Shown here one piece after another: positions 1 to 8,830 of a stretch of DNA of 64,000 bases (its first letter is position 1; every line of letters begins with the position of its first letter). Source of the DNA: an uncultured Rubrobacteraceae bacterium (GTDB lineage: Bacteria > Actinomycetota > Rubrobacteria > Rubrobacterales > Rubrobacteraceae); assembly GCA_902806065.1 (NCBI GenBank), contig CADCVE010000001.1, forward strand, positions 62,001 to 126,000, in the 5' to 3' direction. The notes beneath the pieces were generated by a model. It ran no database searches. It was not told the origin of the DNA and was given only the letters and a program-made list of their open reading frames with translations. A program made the position numbers and the translations under genes.

Positions 1-978
1 CAGCAACAGGCCTTCGCCGAACCCGACGACGTCAGCACGGCGCTCGATGCCGCCGAGCAGTTAATCTACGGTGTCTCAAACCGGCAGATGAAGGAGCATC
101 TCGCGCCCGTATCCGATCTCGCTCCAAGTGCTCTGGAGATGATTCAACGCCTCTACGAGCAAGAGGGAGAGGTCACCGGCGTCGAGAGCGGGTTCGAAGA
201 CCTCGATCGCCTTACTACAGGTTTCCACAAAAGCGACCTCGTAATCCTTGCCGCAAGGCCTGCCATGGGCAAGACGGCTCTAGCCCTTAACATTATCTGG
301 CATGCTGCGGCGGTCAAGGATCTGCCGGTGGCGATCTTCTCCCTGGAGATGAGCAAGGAGCAGCTCGTCCAGCGTCTCATAAGCCAGACCACGCGGATAC
401 GGACGCAAGACTTGAGGAGCGGCAACGTCAAGGCGGAGGACTGGCCCAAGCTCGTGCGCGGGGTGGCGGAGGTGGCTAAAGCGCCGATCTGGATAGACGA
501 CTCCGCCGGCATAACCCTTATGGAGATGCGCGCCAAGGTCCGGCGTCTCGCCAGCCGCCTGAATGCCCAAGGCGAGATTCCCCTCTCGCTCGTCGTCGTC
601 GACTACCTGCAGCTAATGGTGGGGCAGGGGAACCGTTCCGAGAACCGCCAGCAGGAGATATCGGAGATCAGCCGCGGCCTGAAGGTGCTCGCCCGCGACC
701 TCGACGTCCCTGTACTCGCCATCGCGCAGCTCAGCCGCGCCGTCGAAGCCCGCCATGACAAGCGCCCCATGCTCTCCGACCTTCGAGATTCAGGCGCCAT
801 AGAGCAGGATGCGGATATGGTGATGTTCCTCTACCGCGACGAGTACTATAACCCCGACTCTGACGACAAGGGCATAGCAGAGGTAATCGTCGGCAAGCAC
901 CGTAACGGTCCCACCGGCAGAGAGCAATTGGCCTGGCTCGAGCAGTACACCAAATTCGCTTCGCTCGCCCGCAGGTAG
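1..978 (+). CDS. dnaB: Replicative DNA helicase DnaB, C-terminal part (5' end outside window)
   Basis: The reading frame is open from base 1, so the gene starts upstream; an internal ATG at 88 is not the true start. The 325 visible residues form the RecA-like helicase domain of the hexameric replicative helicase that unwinds DNA at the fork. Visible motifs are the Walker A ARPAMGKT (about residue 85 of the fragment), the Walker B-like stretch VVVDYLQLM, the arginine-rich SEISRGLK segment, AIAQLSR, and the C-terminal DLRDSGAIEQDAD. Residues just before the ATG read as the end of the linker helix (DAAEQLIYGV). No intein is seen in the visible part. Family assignment is secure. Confidence 0.97.
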   Translation, partial: QQQAFAEPDDVSTALDAAEQLIYGVSNRQMKEHLAPVSDLAPSALEMIQRLYEQEGEVTGVESGFEDLDRLTTGFHKSDLVILAARPAMGKTALALNIIWHAAAVKDLPVAIFSLEMSKEQLVQRLISQTTRIRTQDLRSGNVKAEDWPKLVRGVAEVAKAPIWIDDSAGITLMEMRAKVRRLASRLNAQGEIPLSLVVVDYLQLMVGQGNRSENRQQEISEISRGLKVLARDLDVPVLAIAQLSRAVEARHDKRPMLSDLRDSGAIEQDADMVMFLYRDEYYNPDSDDKGIAEVIVGKHRNGPTGREQLAWLEQYTKFASLARR

Positions 979-1663
979 GCCCTCTAGTTGGTCCAGAGTT
1001 AATCCTACCCCCGGACCGTGCCACGCTCTCGATCCCACGACGACCCGCGCGATCGCTGGTCGCACACTAACCGCGCAGCGATACCACAAAAACGATTACC
1101 ACCTGTTAATACACATGACCCCTTCGATGGCGACTCATCCCTTGTGTCGAAACATCCCAGGGCGCGCAAACACTATATGCCGGTACAACTTGCACAGAAA
1201 GAACATCGTGAGGAAGTCAGGCAGCCTCGAAGCGGTTGTTCGACACTACCATGCTATAACCGCGGGTCTGCGGTTGATGACTTCTCTTACTATTGTGGTT
1301 ATGGTCGACAATGACCGCAAAGGCGTCGAAGACCCAACGCATGCCGAACCAGACCCGGCTTCGCCCGTTCTCTATGGTCGTATCCCGCAGACCGTCCTTC
1401 GCCGGAAGTGCCATGCTTGCGCTTGCCACCTTGACAGAGGTGCGGAGATGCCATTGCCACGTGCGCTGAGCGCTCTAAGGGGTGTCTTGGCGTTAATACA
1501 TAAACCTTAGAGCAAGCTGTGAGAATCATAAGGATATTCATAGGAAAGCGAGGTTCATACTTTTGGTGGCGTGAAATCAACCTTTCGGAGGATGGTACAT
1601 CGGGGGGTGAGGGGCGATCATCTGAGCAGTCGTTAGCAAGCTCCAACGAGGAGGTAATGAAAG
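979..1663. other. Intergenic region without a recognisable gene
   Basis: No open frame here has convincing coding character; those present have rare-codon composition and no ribosome binding site. The only structure I can support is the operator-like element at 1526-1561 and a strong Shine-Dalgarno sequence (GAGGAGG at about 1649) serving the gene at 1664. Confidence 0.5.
1526..1561 (+). promoter_or_regulatory. Operator/promoter module D (TCATAAG / TCATAGG, then CATACT)
   Basis: TCATAAGG at 1526 is followed by TCATAGG at 1538 (12-bp step) and a CATACT hexamer at 1556, 18 bp after the start of the second repeat. It resembles the three stricter sites at about 3449, 9872 and 13205 but is more degenerate, with a 12-bp rather than 11-bp step. 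It lies about 100 bp upstream of the secreted acidic protein at 1664. Weakest member of the set. Confidence 0.45.
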
Positions 1664-2293
1664 ATGAGGAAGTTTATGATGTTGGGAGCGCTCGTGGCGC
1701 TGGTGGTGGCCGCGCTGGCCCTTCCCGCCCTTGCGCAGGACCGCGGTTTCAGCTTCGAGGATCGCGAGGACTACTACGAGGACCTCTGGAATAGCTACGA
1801 GGACCGCTACGAGGACAGCGCGGGTTGGGACGCCTTCGAGGACCGCTACGAGGACGGCTTCGAGGAGGAAGGATTCCTCGCCTTCGGTAATGACTTCGCG
1901 GACGAGGGCTTCTTCTTCGGTAGGGAAGACTTCGAGGAGGAAGGTTTCTTCTTCGGCGAAGACTTCGAGGACGGGTTCTTCTTCGACGAGGACGATTTCG
2001 ACGGAAGCGGTTCCGACAGCGGGATCAACCAGTCCTTCGAGCAGGACGCCGAGAGCGGCGACGTCAACCAGTCGTTTGAGGTTTCCAACACGGGCGACAA
2101 CTCCAACCAGTGCGTAGGACTCAACAGCGTCGTCAACACCGGCAACATCCAGAATCAGAGTGGCTTCATCCAGTACGGTTCCGAGATCGGTGACTTCGAG
2201 CAGGATGACATCGGCTCCAACATCAACGTGAATGGCAACTCGACGACGACTTGCGATCAGCAGGTCAACCAGGCCGCGGCGGCGGGGCGGTAG
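1664..2293 (+). CDS. Secreted acidic protein with YED/FEE repeats and a two-cysteine C-terminal domain
   Basis: A 209-residue protein with a clear signal peptide (hydrophobic residues 5-22, cleavage likely after ALA), then a very acidic, aromatic-rich region (YEDRYED, FEDRYEDGF, GFFFG) over roughly residues 28-115. A C-terminal domain follows, rich in Asn, Gln, Ser and Gly (INQSFEQ, DVNQSFEV) with two cysteines. That domain shares the pattern C-x(n)-NT-x(n)-IQY-x(n)-C with the protein encoded at 15195. The NQS spacing loosely recalls curlin-type repeats, but I cannot assign it. ATG 1664 is chosen because GAGGAGG lies nine bases upstream. Function unknown; extracellular, possibly metal-binding or surface-coating. 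Confidence 0.8.
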   Translation: MRKFMMLGALVALVVAALALPALAQDRGFSFEDREDYYEDLWNSYEDRYEDSAGWDAFEDRYEDGFEEEGFLAFGNDFADEGFFFGREDFEEEGFFFGEDFEDGFFFDEDDFDGSGSDSGINQSFEQDAESGDVNQSFEVSNTGDNSNQCVGLNSVVNTGNIQNQSGFIQYGSEIGDFEQDDIGSNINVNGNSTTTCDQQVNQAAAAGR

Positions 2294-2306
2294 GTAAGCG
2301 CTCGTT

Positions 2307-3224
2307 ATGCTGAAGCCTATGCTAAAGCTGATCCGCAATAGAGGCCGGGGCTTAAAAGCCCCGGCCCTCGCTGCTCGTCCGAACCTTTTTACGCGCCTCT
2401 TGCGCTCGACCCGTGGGTACGCGTTTCTGGGCGTCAGCGTGTCCGTGGCCGCCGTGGTGGTTGTCTCGCTCCTCACCTGGCTGTCTGGCTATGTAGATAA
2501 TGCCATCGGCCGTCCGACCGAGGTGGTCAAGCGCGTACTCCCCGGGGTGCTGGAGCAGGTGGACGACCAACTGGCGACGCTGATCGGTGCGGAGGATGAA
2601 GGGACTTTGCAAGGGGCCGTGCTACGGAGCGCGCGCGATGGCCTGGCCACCGTAAGCTCCGTCCTCCCGCGGCCCGGAACGCCCCGCGAGGCCGCCGCTG
2701 CCAACCGGTCAACCAACGCCCCCAGCGACCCGCAGTCATCATCCGGTCCCACCACCTCTCCAAGATCTCAGGCGGCGACTTCCACCTCCGCCGGAAGCGT
2801 CTCCCCAACCACAAACGAGCCTTCGCCGAAGACGGCGGAGGAGACGCCATCTCAAGGGTCGAGCGAGACACCGCCGTCCGACGGGGCGAGCGAGGAGCCG
2901 GCATCCGCAACGCAAGAGCCACCTCCGCAGAACGCTTCCCCCCAGGAGCCGTCGCCGGAGACGCCTCCGCAAGAGACACCTCCACAAGAGGCGCCTCCGC
3001 AAGAGACACCTCCACAAGAGACACCTCCGCCGCCTATAACGGAAGATCCTCCCCCGCCGGTGACACCAACGCCGCCGGGGGAAGTTCCGGTTCCGCCACC
3101 TGTCACGGAAGCTCCCCCGCCTGTGACGGAAGTCCCACCACCCCTCACGGAAACTCCACCCCCCGCGGCGGGTGAGCCGCCTCTCGTGGTGGATCAACCG
3201 CCACCGACGCCAACAGGCGTATAG
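2307..3224 (+). CDS. Membrane-anchored protein with proline/threonine/glutamate-rich extracellular tail
   Basis: A 305-residue protein with one transmembrane segment near residues 40-60 (AFLGVSVSVAAVVVVSLLTW), a short conserved-looking region (about 65-115), then a long Pro/Glu/Thr/Ser tail. The tail includes tandem PPQET/PPQEA units and later PPPVTE units. Topology suggests a cytoplasmic N-terminus and an extended tail spanning the wall. Start uncertain: the first codons contain a perfect 11-bp hairpin (2343-2366) that would suit a terminator of the preceding gene, so translation may begin further in. No enzymatic domain recognised. Probably follows the 1664 gene functionally. Confidence 0.7.
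   Translation: MLKPMLKLIRNRGRGLKAPALAARPNLFTRLLRSTRGYAFLGVSVSVAAVVVVSLLTWLSGYVDNAIGRPTEVVKRVLPGVLEQVDDQLATLIGAEDEGTLQGAVLRSARDGLATVSSVLPRPGTPREAAAANRSTNAPSDPQSSSGPTTSPRSQAATSTSAGSVSPTTNEPSPKTAEETPSQGSSETPPSDGASEEPASATQEPPPQNASPQEPSPETPPQETPPQEAPPQETPPQETPPPPITEDPPPPVTPTPPGEVPVPPPVTEAPPPVTEVPPPLTETPPPAAGEPPLVVDQPPPTPTGV
2343..2366 (+). terminator. Perfect 11-bp hairpin, possible terminator of the 1664 gene
   Basis: GGCCGGGGCTT, two A, then AAGCCCCGGCC form a perfect stem. There is no T-run after it. It sits 50 bp after the stop of the 1664 gene and inside the annotated first codons of the 2307 frame, so either it ends the upstream transcript or it affects translation of 2307. Confidence 0.4.
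2960..3033 (+). repeat. 15-bp tandem repeat encoding PPQET/PPQEA units
   Basis: About five consecutive 15-bp units of the type CCTCC(G/A)CAAGAG(A/G)C(A/G) within the proline-rich tail of the 2307 protein. It is a coding minisatellite, so copy number is likely to vary between strains. Confidence 0.75.
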
Positions 3225-3680
3225 GCACAAAGGGCTTGCATCTTCAAGGGCAAGTCACCTTTTTGGATCTGTATTTTGCTCGATCCGAGCAGGTTCGCCG
3301 TATTCACGTTTTCCTTGTTTCCCCGTTCACCTGCGATGCCAGTTCGTTACTGTCGCTGGTGGTCTCGCTGCCCGGAGATCCTTACATAAGCAGAAAGAAA
3401 TGGGCCTCTGTGCGTATGCGACCGGCGGTCTGCTCAGCGTTCGCCATATCCATGAAAACTCATAAGTTGTTCACAGGCCGATCATAGCCTTGAGGTCCAG
3501 ACTAGTGAGTAAGAGGTCGAGGAGCTCAAAGAAGCAGCAGTCGCCTCGTAACCTCCAGTCGTGAACGACGACGCGCACGAGAAGGTAATGGACCGGAAGG
3601 AGAGCCAGAGGCTGGAAAAACGCGAACAGGCTTCCGTAAAAGCGATCCGCCGAGGGTCAGTGAGTAAAGGAGATCTAGAA
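3225..3680. other. Intergenic region carrying operator A and a long leader
   Basis: After a possible weak terminator at about 3230-3262 (GGCTTGC / GCAAGTC stem followed by CTTTTT) no gene is seen until 3681. The region contains operator module A (3449-3503). The leader from there to the start codon is about 170 bases and stays open in the frame of the next gene, but has no good start signal before 3681. Confidence 0.5.
3449..3503 (+). promoter_or_regulatory. Operator/promoter module A: 11-bp direct repeats plus CAGACT
   Basis: TCATAAGTTGT (3460), TCACAGGCCGA (3471) and TCATAGCC (3482) are three direct repeats in exact 11-bp register, preceded by a related tccatgaaaac unit (3449). CAGACT lies at 3498, 16 bp after the start of the last repeat. 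Such 7+4 direct repeats are typical of OmpR/PhoB-type response-regulator sites that replace the -35 box; CAGACT would be the -10. Nearly the same layout recurs at 9872 and 13205. The regulator is not identified. Confidence 0.75.
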
Positions 3681-3980
3681 GTGAGACGTATGAAGTTGAT
3701 TCTTTCGTTGGCCGCCGTTCTGGCGACAATGGCAGCAACCGCCGTCCCCGCTAACGCCGCCGACCGCGACTACTACACCAACTACGATCGCGACGGGCTT
3801 TACTACGAGTCCTATGAAGACCTGGCGGATTACCGTGAGGACTACTACGAGGACCTGGAGGATTACTACGAGGATTCCTCCGACTACTCTTCCTACAGCT
3901 TCCCTTACTACTCTCCCTACGGTTTCTACCCTCCCTTCTACGGCTACTCTCCCTCCCTCCCCTACAACTTCCGGGACTGA
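3681..3980 (+). CDS. Small secreted tyrosine/aspartate-rich protein (YED repeats)
   Basis: A 99-residue protein: signal peptide MRRMKLILSLAAVLATMAAT with cleavage near NAA, then YEDLADYREDYYEDLEDYY and a Tyr/Pro/Ser/Phe-rich end. GTG 3681 is chosen because AAAGGAG lies eight bases upstream; ATG 3690 is an alternative, and a longer in-frame start at 3561 has no ribosome site. It shares the REDYYEDL motif with the protein at 1664. Both follow related operator modules, so they may belong to one regulon. Role unknown; the composition suggests extracellular cation binding or cross-linking through tyrosine. Confidence 0.75.
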   Translation: MRRMKLILSLAAVLATMAATAVPANAADRDYYTNYDRDGLYYESYEDLADYREDYYEDLEDYYEDSSDYSSYSFPYYSPYGFYPPFYGYSPSLPYNFRD

Positions 3981-4068
3981 GCCACCGCCGCGAGAGGCGG
4001 ACCTCCGAAGAGGGCCGTCTCCGTATGGTTCCGGCCTGATACCCGCATCCTTCGAAGGAGGTCGAGCA

Positions 4069-4650
4069 ATGAAAGCCAGTGTCAAGGCGCTTCCGTTCCG
4101 CCAGAGAGCTTTATGGCGCGCGGTATTGAACAGGTACTGTGGGCATATCGTAGGGAGGGCTCCGGTAGAGCTTCGAGGGGAGTTAACCGGGCGCATCCTG
4201 GCTCTCCCGGGCGTAACCGAGGGGCGGAGCACTGTCCCGGGAGTGGAAGGAGCCAGAGCTTTCCTGCTCGAACCGGAATACGCCGGGGGACCAACGGAAG
4301 CATACCTTTCGGGAGGAGAGTTTGCCTTCCTCAATCCTCTCTTTGACGGTGCCCCGCACCTAGCCCTGCCACGTGAGCTGAGCGACGAAGCCGTGGCGAA
4401 GGGATGGGGTGAGTTGCACCCCGTCACGGGCGTCTGGGGCGTCCCACCCATTGCCTTCATGGCATACGACCCGAGAGACGAAGAGGAGTTGGAGGCCGTG
4501 TGGAGCATAGCCCTGGCATCCTACGAGTTCGCCCGCAGCAAACGGGAAACCTCGCCGGACGAGGCGGGTTGTGGTGAGGAGGAGACGCTCCTGCCACGGC
4601 CTGCCTTTGCTGGCGCGGTGGCGTCTTCGAGTGGCGAGGAAAGGACCTGA
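4069..4650 (+). CDS. Luciferase-like domain protein (DUF5519 type)
   Basis: 193 residues from ATG 4069, which follows GAAGGAGG at a good distance; the frame is open further upstream but without a start signal. Features typical of the family named luciferase/DUF5519 are EFAFLNPL, the PHLALPRELSDEAVAKGWGE stretch with conserved His, the GELHP motif, and the YDPRDEEELEAV segment near residue 140. Despite the family name there is no evidence for light emission; its chemistry is not established. Spacing after the 3681 gene (about 90 bp) allows cotranscription. The C-terminal 30 residues look disordered. Confidence 0.75.
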   Translation: MKASVKALPFRQRALWRAVLNRYCGHIVGRAPVELRGELTGRILALPGVTEGRSTVPGVEGARAFLLEPEYAGGPTEAYLSGGEFAFLNPLFDGAPHLALPRELSDEAVAKGWGELHPVTGVWGVPPIAFMAYDPRDEEELEAVWSIALASYEFARSKRETSPDEAGCGEEETLLPRPAFAGAVASSSGEERT

Positions 4651-4830
4651 ACCCCTGCTAAGGCACGGCTGTAAAGTACCCGCCAGCCGGACCAAGACGT
4701 GTATATGCTGCGTTCCGTCAACGCCGGAAACTTGCACGCGGTACGCGCCAGGAGCTTTATTAGGGGTGGTCTCGGGACTCTTCGTGCTACGCTTGTTTGC
4801 ATGGCTCGAAAGTTCGCGAGCGAGGGCGCG

Positions 4831-6069
4831 ATGAGTGGCAATCCCGTGGCCGGTATCTCCAAGACCCGGTCAACAGACTCCACTCGGCGCCGCGAGCAGC
4901 ATCGTCAACGGCCTAGCCGTAGACTACGTGGCATCGACGTGGCCCGCGCCATCGCGGTGGTGGGCATGGTGATGGTCCACTTCGGGCCGACCCCCGCGCC
5001 GGACACCGCGCTCGGCAACCTCTACGGCCTCTCCCACGGACGCGCCTCGGTGCTGTTCGTGTTGCTGGCCGGGGTAGGGGTGGCGCTGCTCGTTAGTGAC
5101 CGCAGAGACCACTCGGGCCAGCGGTCTGCGCGGTCGCCTGCTCTCTTTCGTGGGCGGCTGGTCTTGCGGGGGGCGATGTTGCTGCCGTTGGGGCTGTGGT
5201 TGGAGGGGCTCGATCACGGGGCGCTCGTGATCCTGCAATATTACGCGATCTACTTCCTGTTTCTGGCGCTGGTCCTCACCGTCCCGGATAGGTGGTTGCT
5301 GGTGGGTGGAGCTGCCGTGCTCGTCGGCGGCCCGCTCGTCTACCTCTGGGCCCAGTCGCTCGCGCCGGAGTTGTTCGCTAGAGGGGAGACCGCCTCTCTC
5401 GACGATCCCGTAGGCAAGATCCTCGACGATCTGTTGCTCACGGGGGCATACCCGCTGGCCGTCTGGGCGACCCCGCTACTTATCGGGATGTGGATCGGAC
5501 GGCGGGATCTGTCAGCTACACCGGTGCGCTGGTGGCTGCTTATCTTCGGGCTGACCGTCGCTGCGGGCTCGGCGGTCGCCGCGGCTCTCGCTACCAACGG
5601 ACTCGCCGCGAGCTTTGCCTTTGACGGGCTGTCACCCGGCGAGCAACCGGGCGGGTTCGCCAGTCTACTGACGGACAGGCCGCACAGTCAGATGCCGCTA
5701 TGGATGCTGGGTTCGGTCGGTTCGGCCTGCGCGGTGCTCGGCGGGATGCTGCTGCTCGCCGACCTGCTGCCGCGGGTGACGTGGCCGCTGGCCGCCACCG
5801 GCCAGATGGCGCTCACCGTGTATGTTAGCCACCTGCTGCTGCTCGCTGCTTACCCGGAGCTGCTGAGGAGCACGGAGGTCCCGGCGGCATTCCTCACCGT
5901 CGGCGTATTCATGCTGCTCGCCGTGGCCGCCTGCACGCTCTGGCGGAGGGTGCTTCCGCGCGGTCCACTCGAAGCTGCTCTCACCGCGCCGTGGTGGGCT
6001 CTCGAACATCTCGTCCAACTGGTCCGCCGGCTCTCAAACGGTCGCGGCAGACCCGGTTCTCGCCGATAA
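4831..6069 (+). CDS. YeiB/DUF1624-DUF418-type multi-pass membrane protein
   Basis: About 412 residues. An Arg-rich N-terminus is followed by RGIDVARAIAVVGMVMVHF and SVLFVLLAGVGVALL, the signature of the heparan-alpha-glucosaminide acetyltransferase-like / YeiB superfamily. Some eight to ten transmembrane helices follow, and the end carries ATGQMALTVYVSHLLLLA as in DUF418 proteins. The usual proposal for such proteins is acyl transfer across the membrane, not proven here. ATG 4831 is preferred (GAGGG five bases upstream); ATG 4801 and 4699 are alternatives. Monocistronic by spacing. Confidence 0.75.
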   Translation: MSGNPVAGISKTRSTDSTRRREQHRQRPSRRLRGIDVARAIAVVGMVMVHFGPTPAPDTALGNLYGLSHGRASVLFVLLAGVGVALLVSDRRDHSGQRSARSPALFRGRLVLRGAMLLPLGLWLEGLDHGALVILQYYAIYFLFLALVLTVPDRWLLVGGAAVLVGGPLVYLWAQSLAPELFARGETASLDDPVGKILDDLLLTGAYPLAVWATPLLIGMWIGRRDLSATPVRWWLLIFGLTVAAGSAVAAALATNGLAASFAFDGLSPGEQPGGFASLLTDRPHSQMPLWMLGSVGSACAVLGGMLLLADLLPRVTWPLAATGQMALTVYVSHLLLLAAYPELLRSTEVPAAFLTVGVFMLLAVAACTLWRRVLPRGPLEAALTAPWWALEHLVQLVRRLSNGRGRPGSRR

Positions 6070-6523
6070 GAGCTGTCCCAAGGGGACGATACAGGCACCC
6101 GCACGCACGAGGGCTGACGAACGCGGGCGAAGCCGTTGAGCGTGCATTTTCTGAAAGTTGCGATCCTATCCCGGAGCGTGCAGCCCATTACCGTCTACAA
6201 GACGCCTTTCTCCGCCTCCTCCTACGCGCGGCGTACCTTCTTGTTCGCGGGACGGCGTGGTCGCTGGCCGATTAAGCTACCTCGATGCTCTGAAGTTCCC
6301 GAGGCCGCTCCGGGTTTGCTCTAATTAGCAGATTGCGGAAGCAGGTTGCGGAAGAATTGACCTTCCAAAACCCGCGCTTTTGGCATTCAGCTTTAGCGCG
6401 GCGCTGTGAGCTGTGCTGAGAAATATCGAAATACCGCGAGTAACTACAGCAGCCCGAGAGTTCTGGCTGGCCGTCTTGCCGGGAGACGGCGCCGCGACAA
6501 CCGGAACCTTCTCTCGCCGCGAG
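6070..6523. other. Intergenic region, nothing recognised
   Basis: Lies between two convergent genes. I see a short direct repeat (TTGCGGAAG twice near 6333-6354) and no gene, terminator with T-run, or RNA structure that I can support. Confidence 0.4.
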
Positions 6524-7456
6524 TTAGTCATAAACCGTACCGTCGGGCATGGTGGCGCCTTCGAGGGACGCGGTTTGCTCCTCCAACTCTTCTACGGTAA
6601 TTCCCGTGGCGCCCTCAAGGTTGGTGCCGCTCAGGTCTGCATCGGTCAGGTCGGCGCCGGTGAGATCCGCTCCGCTCAGGTCGACTTGCCGCAAGCTGGT
6701 ACTCAACAGGGTGGCTTGATTCAGGTCAGCTTGCCGCAGGCTCGTACCCGCTAAATTAGCATCGGACAGGTTGGCCCGACGCAATACAGACTCGGACAGG
6801 CTGATACGCAGCACCGTGGCGTTCGACAGGTCGGTCTCTGTCAGGTCGGTACCTTCAAGGTAGTCGATCAGGGTCAGGTCAGCCTCGCTCAGGTTGGCAT
6901 TGGCGAGGCTAACGACCGGCTCGACGTCAGTGCCAGGTACTCTACTACCGGCCAATCCCGACTCGGCCAGGAACTCCACGACGCTCCGTCTTTGCTCTCC
7001 GTCAGCCCGCCTCAACAACGCCAACGTGCGCGCTCGCGCCAGGTAACGTGCCTCGTCGTTTTCTTCGGAGTCGAGCAGATCTTCGTCGATGAGCAGGGTC
7101 CCCATCTCTTCGAGGTACGTCTGTAACCTCTCCTCCTGTGCGCGCTGGTCTTCCGCCTCTATCTGCGCCTTGGCGCGATTCTCCTCGGTCTGCACTTGCC
7201 GGTTGTTCTGTGCCTCGTTGAAGAAGAGCGCGCCGAACCCGAGCATTGCCGGGACGATTAGGAGCTGCAGCCAGTCCCAGACCGTTTTGTCGCCGAACCC
7301 CGTACGTTCCCAAGCCCTACCCCGACGAGTCCTCTGCTGTTGTCCCTCCCCCGGCCCCGCACTCGTCCGCTTCCGTGTTTTCCGCTCCACGAAATGCCTC
7401 CACGTTGCTCTGTTGCGCTCCGACAGCCATGCGCTTACCTCATGCCATCTACGCAA
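6524..7456 (-). CDS. Membrane-anchored pentapeptide-repeat protein
   Basis: A 310-residue protein with a basic N-terminus, one transmembrane segment (WLQLLIVPAMLGFGALFF, about 62-79), an Ala/Glu/Gln-rich coiled region, a linker, and a C-terminal right-handed beta-helix of pentapeptide repeats A(D/N)LSx (ANLSEADLT, ANLSDANLA, GADLTGADLTDADLSGTNLE) from about residue 185 to 285. Pentapeptide proteins act as scaffolds or DNA mimics; a membrane-anchored form without other domains has no defined role. The start is uncertain, because several in-frame starts precede the transmembrane segment. Confidence 0.85.
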   Translation of the reverse strand: MRRWHEVSAWLSERNRATWRHFVERKTRKRTSAGPGEGQQQRTRRGRAWERTGFGDKTVWDWLQLLIVPAMLGFGALFFNEAQNNRQVQTEENRAKAQIEAEDQRAQEERLQTYLEEMGTLLIDEDLLDSEENDEARYLARARTLALLRRADGEQRRSVVEFLAESGLAGSRVPGTDVEPVVSLANANLSEADLTLIDYLEGTDLTETDLSNATVLRISLSESVLRRANLSDANLAGTSLRQADLNQATLLSTSLRQVDLSGADLTGADLTDADLSGTNLEGATGITVEELEEQTASLEGATMPDGTVYD

Positions 7457-7546
7457 TCATACGGGAGACCGCGAGCGTGCGGCTTACGAGCGAGGCACCC
7501 GGCCCGCGTCCCGCGCGGACCGAATGCCTCATGAGGACCTCTGGGC

Positions 7547-8362
7547 TTATCCGTAAGTGGTATCGAGCGCGATGTCGAACGTCGCCGCGTAGCCCTCTCC
7601 AGCCGGGGTCAACGCGAGCGTCAGCTCTTCCCCGCCGCCCTGGTAGATGCCATCGGTGGCGTTCCTCTGGTCGCGTTCCCCCTTCTCGGCATACGGGCCC
7701 TGGGCGAAGACCTCATCCGAGAGAGCGTCGTCGAAGTACAACTGCGACGTGAACTCGTAGCCCTGCTGGGACTCGGCGCTGTCACGGATCGTGAAGTGGA
7801 TGTGGACGGCCCTGCCCTGGTACCAGCCGGGGTAGATCGTCGTGAACCTCGCGGTCCCGTTTTCGTCCGTCAGTTGATACCCGCGCAGGAACGTCGCCCC
7901 CGTGGTGTCGAAATCCCCGGCGGCGTTATCCTGGACACCCGAATACTCACCCAGAGCGTCGCAGTGCCAGACGTCCACTAAAGCGCCGGCCAGAGGACCG
8001 CAGGCTGAGATATCGCCGCCGTCTATCCGCGAGACGTTAAACGTCAGCTCGAACGGGATACCCTCCCTCTCCTCCCGGATGTCCGAGCGTTCGAGGCCCG
8101 TGTCCACGTAGTATGGTCCCTCCGTCTGCTCGGGCTTTACCACGCAGGTAGTAGAGGCCGTCTCCGCTGCCGCCCCGGTCGTCTCGGCAGCGGTCGACGC
8201 GGTAGTAGACGCGCCTGTCGACTCACCCGAGCCGGACTGCTCGCCACCGCCGCAACCCGCGAGGGTCAGGGCCGCCGCCGTCGAGCCCATGAGGCCGAGC
8301 ATCTCCCGTCGGGTGAGGTAGCGAATCCTCGGAACTTCGTTTGCGGGGTCTCTCTCTATCAT
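7547..8362 (-). CDS. Exported intradiol ring-cleavage dioxygenase (catechol/protocatechuate type), lipoprotein
   Basis: 271 residues from the ATG at 8362, which has GAGGAGG upstream; a start at 8410 is less likely. The N-terminus has a twin-arginine-like TRREMLGLMG motif followed by the lipobox LAGC, so the protein is probably exported folded and lipid-anchored. A Ser/Thr/Ala linker precedes the catalytic domain (EQTEGPYYVD, VDVWHCDALGEYSGV). The Fe(III) ligands are visible as Tyr in GEYSG, Tyr in YPGWYQGR and the HIH pair. The family splits catechol-type rings between the hydroxyls; external location suggests attack on lignin- or humic-derived aromatics. Confidence 0.88.
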   Translation of the reverse strand: MIERDPANEVPRIRYLTRREMLGLMGSTAAALTLAGCGGGEQSGSGESTGASTTASTAAETTGAAAETASTTCVVKPEQTEGPYYVDTGLERSDIREEREGIPFELTFNVSRIDGGDISACGPLAGALVDVWHCDALGEYSGVQDNAAGDFDTTGATFLRGYQLTDENGTARFTTIYPGWYQGRAVHIHFTIRDSAESQQGYEFTSQLYFDDALSDEVFAQGPYAEKGERDQRNATDGIYQGGGEELTLALTPAGEGYAATFDIALDTTYG

Positions 8363-8830
8363 GTTTGCCTCCTCTTTCTCCTGGTTGATCTTTGACACTA
8401 TTCTTTGCATTGCCTACACACTCCCGTGAGTTGACCCGGCGATTTATACATACATGCCCCCTCCTCATCCGTTACTCGTGCTCACAAGACCATTGTTCAG
8501 GGGAAAGCATTGATTTGCCTATGAGGGGGTTAAGGATTTTCATAGACTGCGTGACAAACGGCTTGCGCCTACCCTCCTCGTCGAGCACGTAGTAGGACGA
8601 AACGCCTTACCGAACCCGATTCACGAGCAACCCTCCTAGTCAGGTTGCTCATCCGGATCAGCGATCCCAAGAGGTTCCGAGCGAACCGCGGGACGATAAA
8701 AACGTGGTCATCCTCGAAAGGAGCGGCGACTATCACTATCCATTACCGGTACTTCGGGTGCTACTGGGATACTATCCTGATGGCGTATTTATAGCGTAGA
8801 AATATCGCTAATCGGATACGCGCTAATCGA
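8363..8830. other. Intergenic region upstream of the dioxygenase
   Basis: Separates two minus-strand genes. It should contain the dioxygenase promoter; reading the minus strand, TATAAAT at about 8440-8448 is a possible -10. No gene or structured RNA recognised. Confidence 0.35.

Noticed and set aside
1577-2476. Minus-strand frame of 299 codons opposite the YED-rich protein
   Set aside because: The plus-strand protein has a ribosome site and signal peptide; the opposite frame is a by-product of repeated GAG/GAC codons.
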